Shown: positions 53,981-64,000 of the stretch, one piece after another
Layout: each line of letters opens with the position of its first letter
How positions within the stretch are numbered: the first letter of the stretch is position 1
Source of the DNA: Arenibacter algicola
GTDB taxonomy: Bacteria > Bacteroidota > Bacteroidia > Flavobacteriales > Flavobacteriaceae
NCBI RefSeq assembly: GCF_018860365.1
Contig: NZ_JAHKPO010000003.1
Coordinates: 1,139,849-1,203,848, forward strand
DNA: 64,000 nucleotides
Reading direction: 5' to 3'
Made by a program: the position numbers and the translations under genes
Notes under the pieces: generated by a model
What the model saw: the letters and a program-made list of their open reading frames with translations, nothing else
Database searches by the model: none
Told to the model about the DNA's origin: nothing

Positions 53981-55102
53981 TTATTTCTTGGGTACCAGTT
54001 TATAGATTCCCTTGCCTTCCACTGCTACATAAATAAAACCGTCCGGGGCTTGTCTTACGTCTCGCACACGTCCCAAGTCTGGCATTAATTTCTCCCTATA
54101 AACAACCTTGTTGCCCTTTAGTTCCAGTCTTTCCAAATATTGAAATTTCAAAGAGCCTATTAATAAATTACCCTTCCATTCCGGGTATTTGTCCGAAGTT
54201 ACAAATGCCATTCCACTTGGAGCAATGGAAGGAACCCAGTAATGTATTGGTTGTTCCATACCTTCCATTTCGGTCTTGTCCGTAATGGGGGTACCGCTGT
54301 AATTGATACCGTAGGTAATTACCGGCCAACCATAATTCTTTCCTTTTTCAATAATGTTTATTTCATCCCCGCCCTGTGGGCCATGTTCGTTATCCCAGAT
54401 TTCACCGGTCATTGGGTTTTTAACCAAGCCTTGCGGATTTCTATGTCCATAACTATATATAGCAGTTTTTGCCCCTTCGGTGTTTACAAAAGGATTGTCT
54501 GAGGGAATACTTCCGTCCGCGTTTAAACGATATATTTTGCCGCCATCCCTGGTAATATCCTGGGGATTAACGTCCCGGTCTCCACGTTCTCCAATGGAAA
54601 AGAATAGATAACCGTTATCATCAAAGGCGATTCTTGAGCCAAAATGCTGACCTTTGGTGGTGTTGGGAGTGGCCTTGTATAATAATTGGGTGTCCGTAAG
54701 GCTGTTGTTATTCAACTTTGCTCTGATAATAGCTGTGTTTCCACCCTTATCATCACCTTCTTCGGATGCATAGGATATATAGATCCATCCATTATTGGCG
54801 TAATCCGGATGCAGGACAACATCTAAAAGACCGCCTTGACCTCTGTTGTAAACTGTTGGTGAATTACTTACTTCTATTTTTTTGCCATCCTTATAATGGA
54901 TCAATTGACCTGTCTTTTCCGTGATGAGCATACTGCCATCGGGAAGAAAGGTAAATCCCCAAGGTATTTGTAGTTCATCGATTATTAGCTCTGCGGTGAA
55001 TGGTGGGTTTTCTATGTTATTAACCTCATTTTCAGTTTGTTGTGCGCAGGATAAATTCAAAGACATTATGGCGATGAATATAATTGAGATACTATTTTTC
55101 AT
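53981..55102 (-). CDS. PQQ-dependent sugar dehydrogenase (glucose/sorbosone dehydrogenase type), lipoprotein
   Basis: 373 residues. Signal peptide with lipobox NLSC (Cys19). The GSDH/YliI-like six-bladed propeller is marked by LQIPWGFTFLPDGSMLITEKTG, GGLLDVVLHPDY, the catalytic His region GQHFGSRIAFDDNGYLFFSIGERG, YSYGHRNPQGLV and EHGPQGGDEIN. Such enzymes oxidise aldose sugars outside the cytoplasm with PQQ and pass electrons to a cytochrome, here probably the product of the next gene. Confidence 0.93.
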   Translation of the reverse strand: MKNSISIIFIAIMSLNLSCAQQTENEVNNIENPPFTAELIIDELQIPWGFTFLPDGSMLITEKTGQLIHYKDGKKIEVSNSPTVYNRGQGGLLDVVLHPDYANNGWIYISYASEEGDDKGGNTAIIRAKLNNNSLTDTQLLYKATPNTTKGQHFGSRIAFDDNGYLFFSIGERGDRDVNPQDITRDGGKIYRLNADGSIPSDNPFVNTEGAKTAIYSYGHRNPQGLVKNPMTGEIWDNEHGPQGGDEINIIEKGKNYGWPVITYGINYSGTPITDKTEMEGMEQPIHYWVPSIAPSGMAFVTSDKYPEWKGNLLIGSLKFQYLERLELKGNKVVYREKLMPDLGRVRDVRQAPDGFIYVAVEGKGIYKLVPKK

Positions 55103-55236
55103 AATTCAACGTTAAATAATTATTAATGTAGCTTAGAACGCTAAAGATAAATATAAAATATAAGCAAAACTATTACACCAAAAATATACTTAGACCTCCC
55201 CAAGTCCAATTATATTTTGTAAAACCTACTTAACCT

Positions 55237-58200
55237 ATGCTCCCGAAAAAACCACGGTATATTTATTATGCCCTACTTCTGCTAGCGCTAAGCATTGTGT
55301 TTAGTGCCTCGAAGGCAAACTCAATAGTTTATGAGCTTATAGCGGATGTTTCATCTGCGGTCGAAAATATAAATGCGGCAGAGATTGCTCTTGAACAAGC
55401 CCAGGAGAATGACTTTCTGGCGAGTTCCATAATTAATACCAACGAAGAGGTTGCAATTGATGTTACTTCCAGTCCAATGATGTTTGCAACCATCATCAAC
55501 GGTGCCAATGAACAGGTGACCTGTACCAACGATGGTAGTACCCTGGCCAAATTTTTCCTATGTGGAACTGGAGATGATAGAACTATTTCAGTAAGCGGAT
55601 CTGGCACCATTACTTGGCAGAAGCTTTCGTCTAGCTGTGTTTTTGTAGGAACCGACACCTGTCCCGTAAAGGATAATAGTTGTTATGGGCCAGCAGTAAC
55701 AAGTGCAACTTATTTCCTTGATGCCAGTGATCCCTCCGTTGCGGGGGAATATCGCGTTAGGGTGGGGTCAGGGGCCTTTTATTACTTTAGGGTTTCTTCA
55801 AACCCATTGAACCCCCAACTTAGTACCCAGAATATTATTTGTGGTAATCCGGGCAGGGTAGAGGTTACCAATGTACCTGCTGGCTACGAATACAGTCTTA
55901 ATTCTGCAGCAGGTCCTTATCAGGACAATCCATATTTCGATATATTTACTCCTGGTGATTATCAGGTGTATACGAGGTTAAAGAATGCTTCCCCAAGTGC
56001 CTGTGTTTTCCCATCCCAAACCGTAACCATTAGTGCAGTGGATATGAGTGTGGCGGTTTCCATGGTAGATATCATCTGTAGTGGTGATAAGGGTAGCATA
56101 AGTATCAACATTTCGGGAGTACCCGGATTTTACAGCTATAGGTTAATTAGAAACGGTGTTACTATGAACACCTTTGGTCCTAATGGGTCCAACACACATA
56201 CCTTTAATAATCTTGGGGCCGGTACCTATTCGGTATCTGTTCAGGCAGGCAGCAGTTGTACCCAAACCATTAGTACTATTAATGGTAATCCAATTACCAT
56301 AGGTGCAGGACTTGTTCCTGTAGATGCTACTGCATTTGCGACCGATAGTTTTGGTTGTGGTGCCACATCCGTAGATATCACCATTGATGCAAGCGGGGGT
56401 ACTGGACCATATCAATATAACGTAAATGGAGGTGCCTTCGGGGGGAGTTTCGCAAATTCCACCACACATACGGTGAGTAGTCCCGGTACCTATAATATAG
56501 TGGTAAGGGATGCCAATGGATGTACCAAAAATGCCGCGGTAGATGTGGAGAATATTCCACCCCCAGTCTACAATATCAGTTCTGTGGATGCCAATTGCGG
56601 GGGGTCCAACAACGGAAGCATTACCGTAAATGTCACCAATAGTAATGGTTATAATCTAGAGTACAGTATTAATAATGGAGGTACCTTCCAGAACAGTAAT
56701 GTTTTTTCCAATTTGGCACCTGGGAATTATAACGTAGTAATAAGGTATCAGCAAGATACTTTTTCATGTACCACTCCAGCGGTTAGTAGAACCATCGGTA
56801 CTCCTTCTACGATTTTAGGAAATGCCAATGCTACCCAAACCCCAACTTGTTTAAATGAAAGTGGGGGGCAGATTACCTTTTCGGGAGTTAGTGGAGGTGT
56901 AGGACCATATGAATATAGTATTGGATCTGGCTTCATCCTCAACAATACGGTCTTTAATGGAATTTCCGCAGGTACTTATTCCCCTCAGATACGGGATGCC
57001 AATGGTTGTGTTTCTACCTTACCTGCCATTGTTTTTAGTCCGTTGAATAAACCTACAGATATCGATTTTACGATATCCAGTATAGATTGTGCCACTGGTA
57101 CAGCATCCGTTTCCTTAGCGGTAACAGGAGGTGCGGCCATAAGTACCTATGAAATTATAGCCCCAACCAGTGTAAATAATGGTGGATCCAATACCTTCAC
57201 CGGCTTAGGTCTTGGTAGTTATACCTTTAGGGTAACCGATTCTGCCGGTTGTAATTATACAGAAAGTTTTGCCATAACCGATATTAGTTCTATTGGGGTT
57301 GCTAGTCAGTTGTTGACCAATGTAACCTGTTTTGGGGATAGCGATGGGGCCGGCCGCTTTATAGTGGACGGATTTAACGGTACTTATAGGTATCAAATAG
57401 ATGCAAATCCTGTTGTAACCGGGCAGACTTCCAGTATAGTTTCTGTAGGTGGACTAAGTGCTGGTTCCTATACCATAACGGTTACGGATGAAGATACCAA
57501 TTGCGTTGATACGGCAACCCTGACTATTGCTGAACCAACAACCCCTTTGGCTATATCTCCTATATGGACAGATATGAGTTGCCAGAACAACAATAGGGGT
57601 GCGGTTAATGGAAATGCCTCCGGAGGATGGGGCGGATTTCAGTATACCCTTACAAGACCAAACGGTACTAGTGTTGGTCCAAGGAGCAATCATAATTTTA
57701 CTGGTTTAACCGATGATTCCGGACCATACACAATAACTGTTGAAGATGGAGGTGGTTGTACTGCTTCCGCAAGTTATACTTTTACTCAGCTAACGGCACC
57801 TACTTTGGTGGAGGATACTGGAGCTTCGGATTTTTGTTTTGATAGTTCCAATGCCACAACCATGGTGGTCAATGCAAGTGGTGGAGATGGGAATTACGAG
57901 TACCGAATAGATAATGGGCCTTGGGTGGCCGGTGGTTCCAGTGCAAGTTTTAGTGGTCTTACCCCTGGCAACCATACCGTTCAGGTTAGGGATGGAAATA
58001 ACTGTATGGATGATGTTGTTAGAAATATTAGGCCGCAGACCACCTCTACTGTAAGTATACAAAAGGAACTTACCTGTAGCCTTGTACCCGGTGCAGGTGA
58101 TGCGGATATTAGGGTAAATATTGGTAATGGTAATCCACCCTATGCCAATTATGCGGTGAACATTAATGGAGGGGGATATGGCCTCACTACTCCTATTGCG

Positions 58201-61200
58201 GGAAGTAGTTTTGTATATACAACCCCAAGCCCAGGTACTTACCAGTTCCAGATTACTGACGGCAATGGATGTGTGGTGGAAACCAATGTGGTTACCATAA
58301 GCCCTACTGATGTAATAGCAGCATCGGCTGATGTTACGGAGCCACGTTGTGATGATCCCAATACAGGGGTAGTACGACTTTTACCGGATACTACTGTGGG
58401 GGTTGCACCATATGAATATAGTACAGATGGTTCCACCTATACCAATCAGGCCGTATATGGGAACCTTGCGCCAGGAAACTACACTTATTATGTTAGGGAC
58501 AGTAGAGGGTGTTATATAGATGTCGATTTTACGGTAGGACCTCCAGATCCGGGAGTGGATGCCACAGTGGTACCCAATGATGCTACCTGTGCCGCGGGAG
58601 TGGTTACGGGAAGCATCGATGTTACGGGCAATATCAATGGTGTAGCTCCTTATACCTATACTTTATTGGATGTAAACGGAAACGTGGTCGGTCCAGTTGT
58701 AAATACGGCAAGTGACACCCATAGTTTTACCAATTTACCTGAAGGGGAATATACCGTAATTACAAGGGATGCATCCGGTTGTGAAGATAGGGATGCCGTT
58801 ACCTTGGGGCATACAGGGCTAACAATAACCCCGGTTCCACCACCATTGCCAGCAAGTTGTGATCCTGCTGGGGATGGCTTTACCTATACCGTTAATATTG
58901 CTGGTGGTTCGGGAGAGTATGATATAAGAGTGTTGGGTGACCCGTCAGGCTTTTTTAGTATGGCATCTGGAGCTACTTCCCATACCTTTAGTTATGCAAC
59001 AAATGGAATTATCTACGGAGTAGCTTATACAGTTGAAGTTTATGATAGGGTAACGCTTTGTACCTATCAGCAGGAAATTCCGCCTGTAAGTGGTCCATTG
59101 CTTACTTTTATCGCAACAGCTTCTGCGACTTCAGCCTCCTGTGACGTTTCGGGAAACGGAATATTCAATTATGAAGTTGAAGAATATACCGGTACTCAAT
59201 TGGAAATTACAGTAATCAATGTTACAACTGGTGCTATTGTGGCTCCCGCCACAACTATTGTAGTGCCAGCTTATGTTGCGGGTACTCCTTACACAGGTCA
59301 GATAACAAACTTGCCTCCTGGCAACTATCGTGTGCTGGTAGAAGATGTAGCATCGGGCTGTACTACTAGTGCGCAGGCAATTATTGCCCAAGATATACCC
59401 TCAATTAACGTTGATAGTAATACCAATGCCAATTGTATTGATCCAAACGGATATTTGGTGATACGTGGGGTAGGAGGAACGGGACCATACCAATATTCTG
59501 TGGTGCCCACCACAACACCGGTTGGGGTTTATTCAGGGACTACTGACTATGAGTTGCCTGCGGGAGATTATGATGTATATGTACAGGATGCCAGTGGTTG
59601 TAGTTCTTTCACTACGGTGACCATTTTAGAGGATCCAGGAGTTGCGGCACCTACCATTGATGTTACCAATCAATGTTTTGTGGTGGCCTCATATAATGTG
59701 GAGGTTACGAGCCCGGTAAACAGTGGGCCGGCCCCGGAGACTACTTTTCAATACGATATGGGTAGTGGATTTCAGGACAGTCCTTTTTTCACGGTTCCCA
59801 ATCCAGGTACTTATACCATGACGGTAAGGGATGGTAACGGATGTACTGCTACCAATACTTTTGAGGTGTTTGATTTCTTTTCCATAACCGCCAGTGCAAC
59901 AGTGGAACCCTCTTGTAATAATGCCGATGGTACCATTACGGTAGTGACTTCGGGAGGTAGTGGGGATTTTGATTATGTCTTGGACGATGGTATAAATCCA
60001 ACTACTTTTCAAGCTAATAATCCTGTTTTTACAGGACTTGTGCCAGGGAATTACACTATTACCGTAACGGATAGGAGTTCCAATACTACTCCATTATGTG
60101 AGGATACCGCGGTTGTGGAAATTATTACGGTGGATCAACCAATAATAGATTCCGTGCTAACCGAAGATATTTCGTGTTTCGGAAGTGCTGACGGCAGTAT
60201 TTCGGTGGATTTGGTAGCGGCATCCGCTACGGACGGTCCTTTTGTTTATAATTTGTACGATAGTGGCGGTGTTTTGGTAACGAGTCAGGCCGATGCTATT
60301 TTCGATAATTTAACTCCTGATAACTATGAGGTTGAGGTAGTGTCCAGCAGAGGGTGTGAATCAGCACTAGTGCCTGCGAATATTATAGAACCTACAGCAT
60401 TAATGGGGGCGGCAACAGCTCCTCCCTTTACCTGTAATCCGTCCAGCAATACCTTTAATACCACAATAATAACCGCATATGCGGATGACAATGGAGATGG
60501 TACGGGTACCCTAACGGGAACAGGACCATATACCTATAGCATCAATGATGGAACAGCTGTATTCGATGGGACCAATTTCCAGAGTAGCAATACCTTTGAG
60601 ATTATTGATGATGGTGGGCCTCAAACCATAATTGTTACTATAAGGGATAATAATGGTTGCGAAATTACCGATACGGTAAATTTGGCTCCTCCCTCCGGAC
60701 TAACCTTTAGCTTTAACGAACTTACCCCTATTACCTGCGATGCTTCTGGATCTGGTGTAATGGCTAGTACCGTTGAGATTATTATAGATCAAGGCCCTGG
60801 AAACTACGGAGTTGAAATATTGCCGTTAGGATCCCAGCCAGAACGTTTAACCGGTGGGTCGGATAGGCTTATTTGGGACTTGGATACTCCTGGAGACTAT
60901 ATTTTTGCTGTGAGGGATATTGCCAATGGCGGCTGTTTGTTTGTTACTCCTACGTATAATGTACCTGATTACAACCTAATAGAGGCTGTTGTTAATGAGG
61001 TGAAACCAGTGACTTGTTTTAACGGAACTGATGGGGAAATAAGTATTGCGCTTAATAATTATACAGGTGTTTATAATTATGAAGTATTTTCCCGTGATGC
61101 TTCAGGTGTGGAGACGAGCACAGGAGTTACCGGTAGTTTTGATACGGCCAATCCAATTAATACCCCTGAAATAATTGCAGGAGTGCCTGCTGGTAACTTA

Positions 61201-63678
61201 TTGGTACGTGTAGAGGCAGTAGATAGTCCATTTTGTGATACCGTTAGTAATACAACCACGGTACACGGGCCGGATAGACCTTTGGATCCTACACCAGCTC
61301 AAACCGCAGATGTAACCTGTTTTATCCCTGGTAGGGGTGAAATAACGGTTTCAGGTGATGGTGGCTGGGGAGGCTACGAGTATCAATTGGAATTGGAGAC
61401 AGCTCCGGGGGTATACCTTATCGTTACTTCCTTTTCTACCAATAATGTATTCAGTGATTTAATAAGTGGCACCTATCGTGTTGGTATCCGTGACTCTGGA
61501 GGCTGTGTGGTGATGGAAGATTTCATCATTAGTCCACCTGTGCCCATTGCTGCCGATATAAGAATTGTACAGCCATTGCTCTGTCCTGGATCAAATGATG
61601 GAATAATTGAAGCTTATAATGTAAGTGGTGGAGAGGATATAAATGGGGATGGTGAAGAGTATCTGTTCCAATTGAATAGGTTGGATACCTCTGGCAATAT
61701 TTTAAACACAAGTGGTTTACAGGAATCCCCTGTTTTCCCTAACCTGCCTACAGGAAATTATACCATAGTTGTCTATGACGGCTGGGGATGTAGTTTTACG
61801 ACATTACCAGTTTTTATCCAAGATCCACTTCCTGTGGATGCCGATCTAGTGGAGACTTTGGCACCTGGTTGTGGGGATGAGGGACGTATGGAATTGACTA
61901 TTGCTAATCCAATTGCTGGAATGGAATATTTCTATCGCAGGTCTGGTACCACGGATCCATTCGTTTCATTTGGAGGAATTGGTGTAATTACGGTTGAGAT
62001 TATTATACCCAATGTAAATCTTAATCCGGGACCTTACCAATTTGATGTGCAAAATGGCAATGGTTGTCCAGAACAGAAGTCGAATGAAATTAATCTTGAC
62101 CCAGCTTTACCATTGGTTATAGCCCTTGATCTGGTAGATGCCAATATTAAATGTGCCGGACAACCAACTGGAATTGTGCGATCTGAAGCCTTTGGAGGGG
62201 TTGGAAATTATATTTATACATTGGTAAACAATATTCTGGATAGTGGAACTCCTGGTGTTCCCAGAATCCCTGTTGCTGCTGATATAGTGAGGGGGGCTCA
62301 AAGTTCTGGTATATTTAGGGATTTGCCACCGGGATCGTATTATGTTTATGCCACTAGTCTGGGCTGTACCGCTATTTCCGGGGAAATTTTGATAACTCCG
62401 AAAGACCCATTGATATTGGATCGTTTGGAAATGGTACCTGTTAGTTGTTATGGGGATGTAAATGGTCAGGTTATAATTGAAGCCAGCGGCGGTACAGGAA
62501 AAATTAGATTCTCTATTTCAGATACCTTAAGTGAATTTTTTGAAGGTGAAGATCCATTGAATCCAAATTCTTTCACTTTTACGGATTTACCACCTGGTAC
62601 CTACGAGATAATAGTACAGGACGAGCTGGGATGTAATATTTTACAGGAAGTCACCATTACGGAGCCCGAAGAATTGGTAGTGGCCAACGTGGATACCACC
62701 CCGGAAACCTGTATTATGGCTTCCGACGGTTCTGCACAGCTGACCATGATGGGAGGAACACCCTTTGTAGATACCCTAAGCGGTGTGGAATATTATGAAA
62801 CCAAGATTATTGGACCTAATTCCGTAGGGGACGAAGTTTTTGTTAGAAACGATGCCTTGTTTTTCGATAACTTAATGGGTGGTGAAACTTATGTAGTGTT
62901 CATACGTGATTCCATGGGTTGTGAGGCAAACGCGATTGTCCCGATCATGATAGGAGTTGATCTAAGTGCCGAGCCAATTGTTGAATATGGATGTGAGGGA
63001 ATTTTCCCAAACAGTACGGTTAGGATTCAAATGACCGATTCGAGCTTAATGTCAAGACTTCTATTTTCACTTGATGTGGATGATATGACCTTGGCCAATA
63101 CCCAAACTGTTTTTGGAGATTTGGCGGCAGGTGATCATACTGTATATATTTATCATGAAAATGGATGTGCCACCTCGGTGGACTTTACTGTGGATGCATA
63201 TGAACCATTGACCTTGACTGCTATAAAAACTGGTCCAAACGAGGTTACAGCAACGGCTACGGGAGGCTTTGGTGATTACGAATATTTCTTCCAAGGGGAT
63301 TCTTATGGCGCAGTGAATGTATTTTTATCCAACCAAGATGCCAATGTTACGGTCAGGGTAGTGGATCGCATGGGATGCGAGGCTACCATTACCATTCCGT
63401 TTAAATTTACGGGTATGTTGGTAATCCCCAATTTCTTTACTCCCAATGGGGATAACATGAATGATGAATGGTATCCTGGCAACAGGGATTACTTCCCTAA
63501 TATAGAAGTTAAGATCTATGACCGATATGGTAGGGTAGTGGCGATTTTGGACCAAGTATCCGGCTGGGACGGTAATTATGATGGTAAGGCCGTACCTTCT
63601 GGGGATTATTGGTATGAGGTGAACGCCAATGACGAAGATAAACAACAGTTTATGGGACATTTCACCCTGTATAGATAA
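55237..63678 (+). CDS. Giant SprB-repeat cell-surface protein with T9SS type B sorting domain
   Basis: 2813 residues. N-terminal signal/anchor about 9-28. After a ~200-residue head come about 26-28 SprB-type repeats of ~80-100 residues; each starts with a Cys-containing strand (TCFGDSDGAG, SCFGSADGSI, TCFNGTDGEI, SCYGDVNGQV), continues with GG.GPYEYS and F.NL.PGTYTV, and ends near RD.NGC, so Cys pairs may form disulfides. The last ~85 residues (from VIPNFFTPNGDNMNDEW) are the gliding-motility type C-terminal domain, with KIYDRYGRVV and VPSGDYWYEV, recognised by the type IX secretion system. By analogy with SprB it is an adhesin, possibly moved along the surface in gliding. The usual PorP/SprF-like partner gene is not next to it. 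A near-match TATATTTTG promoter box lies ~25 bp upstream of the ATG. Confidence 0.93.
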   Translation: MLPKKPRYIYYALLLLALSIVFSASKANSIVYELIADVSSAVENINAAEIALEQAQENDFLASSIINTNEEVAIDVTSSPMMFATIINGANEQVTCTNDGSTLAKFFLCGTGDDRTISVSGSGTITWQKLSSSCVFVGTDTCPVKDNSCYGPAVTSATYFLDASDPSVAGEYRVRVGSGAFYYFRVSSNPLNPQLSTQNIICGNPGRVEVTNVPAGYEYSLNSAAGPYQDNPYFDIFTPGDYQVYTRLKNASPSACVFPSQTVTISAVDMSVAVSMVDIICSGDKGSISINISGVPGFYSYRLIRNGVTMNTFGPNGSNTHTFNNLGAGTYSVSVQAGSSCTQTISTINGNPITIGAGLVPVDATAFATDSFGCGATSVDITIDASGGTGPYQYNVNGGAFGGSFANSTTHTVSSPGTYNIVVRDANGCTKNAAVDVENIPPPVYNISSVDANCGGSNNGSITVNVTNSNGYNLEYSINNGGTFQNSNVFSNLAPGNYNVVIRYQQDTFSCTTPAVSRTIGTPSTILGNANATQTPTCLNESGGQITFSGVSGGVGPYEYSIGSGFILNNTVFNGISAGTYSPQIRDANGCVSTLPAIVFSPLNKPTDIDFTISSIDCATGTASVSLAVTGGAAISTYEIIAPTSVNNGGSNTFTGLGLGSYTFRVTDSAGCNYTESFAITDISSIGVASQLLTNVTCFGDSDGAGRFIVDGFNGTYRYQIDANPVVTGQTSSIVSVGGLSAGSYTITVTDEDTNCVDTATLTIAEPTTPLAISPIWTDMSCQNNNRGAVNGNASGGWGGFQYTLTRPNGTSVGPRSNHNFTGLTDDSGPYTITVEDGGGCTASASYTFTQLTAPTLVEDTGASDFCFDSSNATTMVVNASGGDGNYEYRIDNGPWVAGGSSASFSGLTPGNHTVQVRDGNNCMDDVVRNIRPQTTSTVSIQKELTCSLVPGAGDADIRVNIGNGNPPYANYAVNINGGGYGLTTPIAGSSFVYTTPSPGTYQFQITDGNGCVVETNVVTISPTDVIAASADVTEPRCDDPNTGVVRLLPDTTVGVAPYEYSTDGSTYTNQAVYGNLAPGNYTYYVRDSRGCYIDVDFTVGPPDPGVDATVVPNDATCAAGVVTGSIDVTGNINGVAPYTYTLLDVNGNVVGPVVNTASDTHSFTNLPEGEYTVITRDASGCEDRDAVTLGHTGLTITPVPPPLPASCDPAGDGFTYTVNIAGGSGEYDIRVLGDPSGFFSMASGATSHTFSYATNGIIYGVAYTVEVYDRVTLCTYQQEIPPVSGPLLTFIATASATSASCDVSGNGIFNYEVEEYTGTQLEITVINVTTGAIVAPATTIVVPAYVAGTPYTGQITNLPPGNYRVLVEDVASGCTTSAQAIIAQDIPSINVDSNTNANCIDPNGYLVIRGVGGTGPYQYSVVPTTTPVGVYSGTTDYELPAGDYDVYVQDASGCSSFTTVTILEDPGVAAPTIDVTNQCFVVASYNVEVTSPVNSGPAPETTFQYDMGSGFQDSPFFTVPNPGTYTMTVRDGNGCTATNTFEVFDFFSITASATVEPSCNNADGTITVVTSGGSGDFDYVLDDGINPTTFQANNPVFTGLVPGNYTITVTDRSSNTTPLCEDTAVVEIITVDQPIIDSVLTEDISCFGSADGSISVDLVAASATDGPFVYNLYDSGGVLVTSQADAIFDNLTPDNYEVEVVSSRGCESALVPANIIEPTALMGAATAPPFTCNPSSNTFNTTIITAYADDNGDGTGTLTGTGPYTYSINDGTAVFDGTNFQSSNTFEIIDDGGPQTIIVTIRDNNGCEITDTVNLAPPSGLTFSFNELTPITCDASGSGVMASTVEIIIDQGPGNYGVEILPLGSQPERLTGGSDRLIWDLDTPGDYIFAVRDIANGGCLFVTPTYNVPDYNLIEAVVNEVKPVTCFNGTDGEISIALNNYTGVYNYEVFSRDASGVETSTGVTGSFDTANPINTPEIIAGVPAGNLLVRVEAVDSPFCDTVSNTTTVHGPDRPLDPTPAQTADVTCFIPGRGEITVSGDGGWGGYEYQLELETAPGVYLIVTSFSTNNVFSDLISGTYRVGIRDSGGCVVMEDFIISPPVPIAADIRIVQPLLCPGSNDGIIEAYNVSGGEDINGDGEEYLFQLNRLDTSGNILNTSGLQESPVFPNLPTGNYTIVVYDGWGCSFTTLPVFIQDPLPVDADLVETLAPGCGDEGRMELTIANPIAGMEYFYRRSGTTDPFVSFGGIGVITVEIIIPNVNLNPGPYQFDVQNGNGCPEQKSNEINLDPALPLVIALDLVDANIKCAGQPTGIVRSEAFGGVGNYIYTLVNNILDSGTPGVPRIPVAADIVRGAQSSGIFRDLPPGSYYVYATSLGCTAISGEILITPKDPLILDRLEMVPVSCYGDVNGQVIIEASGGTGKIRFSISDTLSEFFEGEDPLNPNSFTFTDLPPGTYEIIVQDELGCNILQEVTITEPEELVVANVDTTPETCIMASDGSAQLTMMGGTPFVDTLSGVEYYETKIIGPNSVGDEVFVRNDALFFDNLMGGETYVVFIRDSMGCEANAIVPIMIGVDLSAEPIVEYGCEGIFPNSTVRIQMTDSSLMSRLLFSLDVDDMTLANTQTVFGDLAAGDHTVYIYHENGCATSVDFTVDAYEPLTLTAIKTGPNEVTATATGGFGDYEYFFQGDSYGAVNVFLSNQDANVTVRVVDRMGCEATITIPFKFTGMLVIPNFFTPNGDNMNDEWYPGNRDYFPNIEVKIYDRYGRVVAILDQVSGWDGNYDGKAVPSGDYWYEVNANDEDKQQFMGHFTLYR

Positions 63679-63705
63679 CAAAATTATTACCTGTATTTTT
63701 CCATT

Positions 63706-63738
63706 AAAAGGGCACTAAAATTATTAGTGCCCTTTTTT
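63706..63738 (+). terminator. Terminator of the giant adhesin gene
   Basis: AAAAGGGCACTAA (63706-63718) and TTAGTGCCCTTTT (63724-63736) form a perfect 13-bp stem with a 5-nt loop, followed by T residues. It begins 28 bp past the stop. Confidence 0.9.
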
Positions 63739-63772
63739 ATGTGCCATAACTTTTTATTTCGAAGGATTATGC

Positions 63773-63780
63773 TATATTTG
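63773..63780 (+). promoter_or_regulatory. -7 promoter box before the GIY-YIG gene
   Basis: TATATTTG is an exact TAnnTTTG match, followed by GCAGTCCG. Transcription would start near 63787, about 50 nt before the first conserved GIY-YIG residues. Confidence 0.5.
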
Positions 63781-63814
63781 CAGTCCGAAAAAACAGCTAT
63801 ATTTTTTTATTTAA

Positions 63815-64000
63815 AGTTATTTTTTAGGAAAGTACCAGTGCGTTTATATTTTATATAGCGAGAAACGTTCAAGATATTACGTAGGTCAGACTACGGATAT
63901 TGACAAGAGATTGAAAAGACATAACCTCGGGATTGTTCCTTCTACCAAGAGTGGGACCCCTTTGAGATTAGTTTTGCAATTGGAAGTATTATCTCGCTCG
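63815..64000 (+). CDS. GIY-YIG nuclease family protein, 3' end outside window
   Basis: The frame is open from 63815 to the window edge. CVYILYSEKRSRYYVGQTTDIDKR carries the GIY-YIG core (YIL...YYVG) and the catalytic Arg; KRHNLG follows as usual. These small UvrC-N-type single-domain proteins are common and often multi-copy in flavobacteria, with no settled function. No ATG, GTG or TTG lies in frame between the upstream stop (63812-63814) and the conserved core, so the true start is unclear: an ATT start, a frameshift, or a decayed copy are possible. Confidence 0.75.

Noticed and set aside
55700..63400. Tandem DNA repeats inside the giant gene
   Set aside because: The repetition is clear at the protein level, but the DNA units are diverged; it is protein-domain repetition and not a separate repeat array.

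Overview
The window looks like chromosomal DNA of a marine-type member of the Bacteroidota, most likely a flavobacterium. The signs are a SusC/SusD pair, a giant SprB-repeat adhesin with a type IX secretion (T9SS type B) C-terminal domain, DUF5916, DUF2911, DUF1080 and DUF4212 proteins, many lipoproteins, an almost complete lack of Shine-Dalgarno sequences, and several promoters matching the Bacteroidetes -7 box TAnnTTTG. I cannot fix the genus. I found no rRNA, tRNA, CRISPR array, prophage or transposase gene.

Layout. 1-12.2 kb: exported hydrolases and sugar-related proteins (end of an S9-type peptidase/esterase, S10 carboxypeptidase, GH20 hexosaminidase, SGNH hydrolase, a truncated beta-lactamase-like gene, DUF5916 barrel protein, EthD, SMP-30, DUF3500, TolB-like propeller). 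12.3-18.5 kb: MazG, a membrane PAS histidine kinase, a MATE exporter, a small acidic protein and a PAP2 phosphatase. 18.5-22.2 kb: a tight four-gene operon for polyprenol-linked glycosylation of the envelope (GT2, double LAB_N protein, ArnT-like GT39, membrane protein). 22.3-28.9 kb: MeaB, DUF2911, aldose epimerase, a Gfo/Idh/MocA oxidoreductase with a DUF1080 lipoprotein, and MsrA. 28.9-31.3 kb: a gene-poor stretch with two near-identical copies of a small secreted protein inside a 437-bp direct repeat, separated by a MITE-like element with inverted ends. 31.3-36.2 kb: an APC transporter, then a soluble PAS histidine kinase (paralogue of the first) with a CheY-like regulator.

36.6-53.5 kb is the most interesting part. 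Ten minus-strand genes (susC, susD, GHL10 hydrolase, AmpG-like transporter, NagZ-like GH3, methyltransferase, anmK, DUF4212, Na+/solute symporter, acs) face two plus-strand genes (DeoR regulator, murQ). Together they spell a route for outer-membrane capture, import and breakdown of anhydro-muropeptides to GlcNAc-6-phosphate and D-lactate, with acetate uptake and activation genes at the distal end. The promoter region between susC and the regulator carries five GCA cores spaced 9-10 bp apart, a candidate operator. 53.5-55.1 kb: cytochrome c and a PQQ-type sugar dehydrogenase. 55.2-63.7 kb: the 2813-residue SprB-repeat protein, followed by a strong terminator and the start of a GIY-YIG nuclease gene cut by the window edge.
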